Source: Methylococcaceae bacterium
Lineage (GTDB): Bacteria > Pseudomonadota > Gammaproteobacteria > Methylococcales > Methylomonadaceae
Direction: 5' to 3'
NCBI GenBank assembly: GCA_021647145.1
Contig: JAKIVF010000151.1
Span: 1-6,966 of the forward strand
Length of the DNA stretch: 6,966 nucleotides
This document shows, piece after piece, positions 6,132 to 6,966 of the stretch. The position numbers were made by a program, and so were the translations under genes. The notes under the pieces were generated by a model. That model saw nothing but the letters and a program-made list of their open reading frames with translations, made no database searches and was not told where the DNA came from. Numbering within the stretch: the stretch's first letter is position 1; every line of letters begins with the position of its first letter.

Positions 6132-6966
6132 TGGAATTTTCTAGAAAATATCAGGGCAAAACCCAAGTAAACAGTAGCGGATCATCAACAGAGATGTCAT
6201 TTGCACCAGATGCTCTACGTGACCCTACTTTTTTTGTGGGTGACTTGGCTAAACACATCCCTTTTAGAGAAGCGATGTCGGCATTACATCATGTTGTCGT
6301 CTCTGACCTGCGTTTTAAACCGCAAGACAAGACAGATTATAAAGCTTGGTTAAAAGAGCAGGAAGATATTTTTCTAGCTGAAGCCATGAGTCAAAAGGCT
6401 GACAAAGAAGAAAAGCTTAATGATTTAAAATCTCAGTTACAACAAATACGCAAAAAAGAAACTAAAATTTTAGAGCCTTATTACAAAGCCCAATCTAAAT
6501 ATTTTAACTATTTATATAAGAATGATTACGATGCATGGTTTGTACTGGATCCAGTTATTACCGTACATCCAGACAAGTTATTTTTTGAATGTTTTTCACA
6601 AGACGAATCCAGTTATGGCAAGTTAAGCTGTGATTATGACATCTTTAAAAAAATAACTGAACACGCCTATGGCACAACCAATATAGATTACTCCAATGAG
6701 CTATATCAAGAGTTTCAAAAAATCCGTGATTACAAAGACACTCAATTTAAAGTAGACCCGTCCGGTTTTGAAGTTAAAACAGATTTAAGCGATGACTTTA
6801 AAGAAGAAAAAATTGATTTGCCTGATAGTTGGATAAGAGGTTTTTTACAAGTCAGCTCAGCGATGAGTTTACCTTTTATTCAGTTTGACTTACACCCTAT
6901 GGATGTCTACAACTTATTACTGGTTTTAAAACGTAATAAAGAACGTTCGAGTCAACGATCCATACG
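6131..6966 (+). CDS. partial third retron protein, probable WHSWIM (winged helix/SWIM) component, N-terminus only
   Basis: The frame is open from ATG 6131 to the window end, giving 278 residues and an incomplete codon. It starts one base before the upstream stop codon ends and has a good RBS. The N-terminus contains APDALRDPTFFVGDLAKHIPFREAMSALHHVVVSDLRFKP (25-64), which has the look of a conserved domain. A probable coiled coil follows at about 74-118 (rich in Glu, Lys, Gln and Leu), then YNYLYKNDYDAWFVLDPVITVHPDK-like aromatic-rich sequence (126-149) and FFECFSQDESSYGKLSCDYD (151-170). The last part (233-267) is more hydrophobic. No zinc-binding CxC...CxH motif is seen yet. In SWIM proteins it could lie further on. 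The WHSWIM name is therefore drawn from gene order in type XIII retrons and not from a domain visible here. The truncation is caused by the window edge and not by a mutation. Confidence 0.8.
   Translation, partial: MEFSRKYQGKTQVNSSGSSTEMSFAPDALRDPTFFVGDLAKHIPFREAMSALHHVVVSDLRFKPQDKTDYKAWLKEQEDIFLAEAMSQKADKEEKLNDLKSQLQQIRKKETKILEPYYKAQSKYFNYLYKNDYDAWFVLDPVITVHPDKLFFECFSQDESSYGKLSCDYDIFKKITEHAYGTTNIDYSNELYQEFQKIRDYKDTQFKVDPSGFEVKTDLSDDFKEEKIDLPDSWIRGFLQVSSAMSLPFIQFDLHPMDVYNLLLVLKRNKERSSQRSI

Overview
This window holds most of a retron, read on the + strand, next to the decayed end of an insertion sequence. The order is: IS4-type transposase remnant (1-274), short promoter-like region, retron non-coding RNA (about 364-579), an intrinsic terminator (582-623), a retron reverse transcriptase (667-2397), a very large WGR/HEAT-repeat protein (2394-6131), and the first 278 codons of a third protein (6131 to beyond the window end). 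The content matches the layout I remember for type XIII retrons: RT, then an armadillo/HEAT-like 'ARM' protein, then a winged-helix/SWIM zinc-finger 'WHSWIM' protein. That assignment rests on memory of the retron classification plus motifs seen here. The SWIM motif itself would lie outside the window.

The DNA is AT-rich throughout. The style of genes and ribosome binding sites suggests a low-GC proteobacterium, probably a gammaproteobacterium. No housekeeping gene is present to anchor this, so it is a weak guess. The transposase remnant fits a genomic island or other accessory region.

The non-coding RNA is the most informative part. A 9-bp a1/a2 duplex (368-376 with 569-577) brackets the whole element. 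A small msr hairpin lies at 391-409. A long msd hairpin spans 434-549: a 10-bp lower stem, an internal loop, and an upper stem of 22 bp with one bulged base. The upper stem holds a double-stranded GATC site and the palindrome TACTAGTA. A strong terminator hairpin with a T-tract separates the RNA from the RT gene, so the small RNA should be made in excess over the protein mRNA.

The three proteins look translationally coupled: RT and the WGR/HEAT gene overlap as ATGA with GGAGG six bases upstream, and the next junction overlaps by one base (TAATG). By analogy with other retrons, the RT would make msDNA from the msd template and form a guarded complex with the accessory proteins, which would act as the anti-phage effector when the complex is disturbed. 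The role of each accessory protein is inference.
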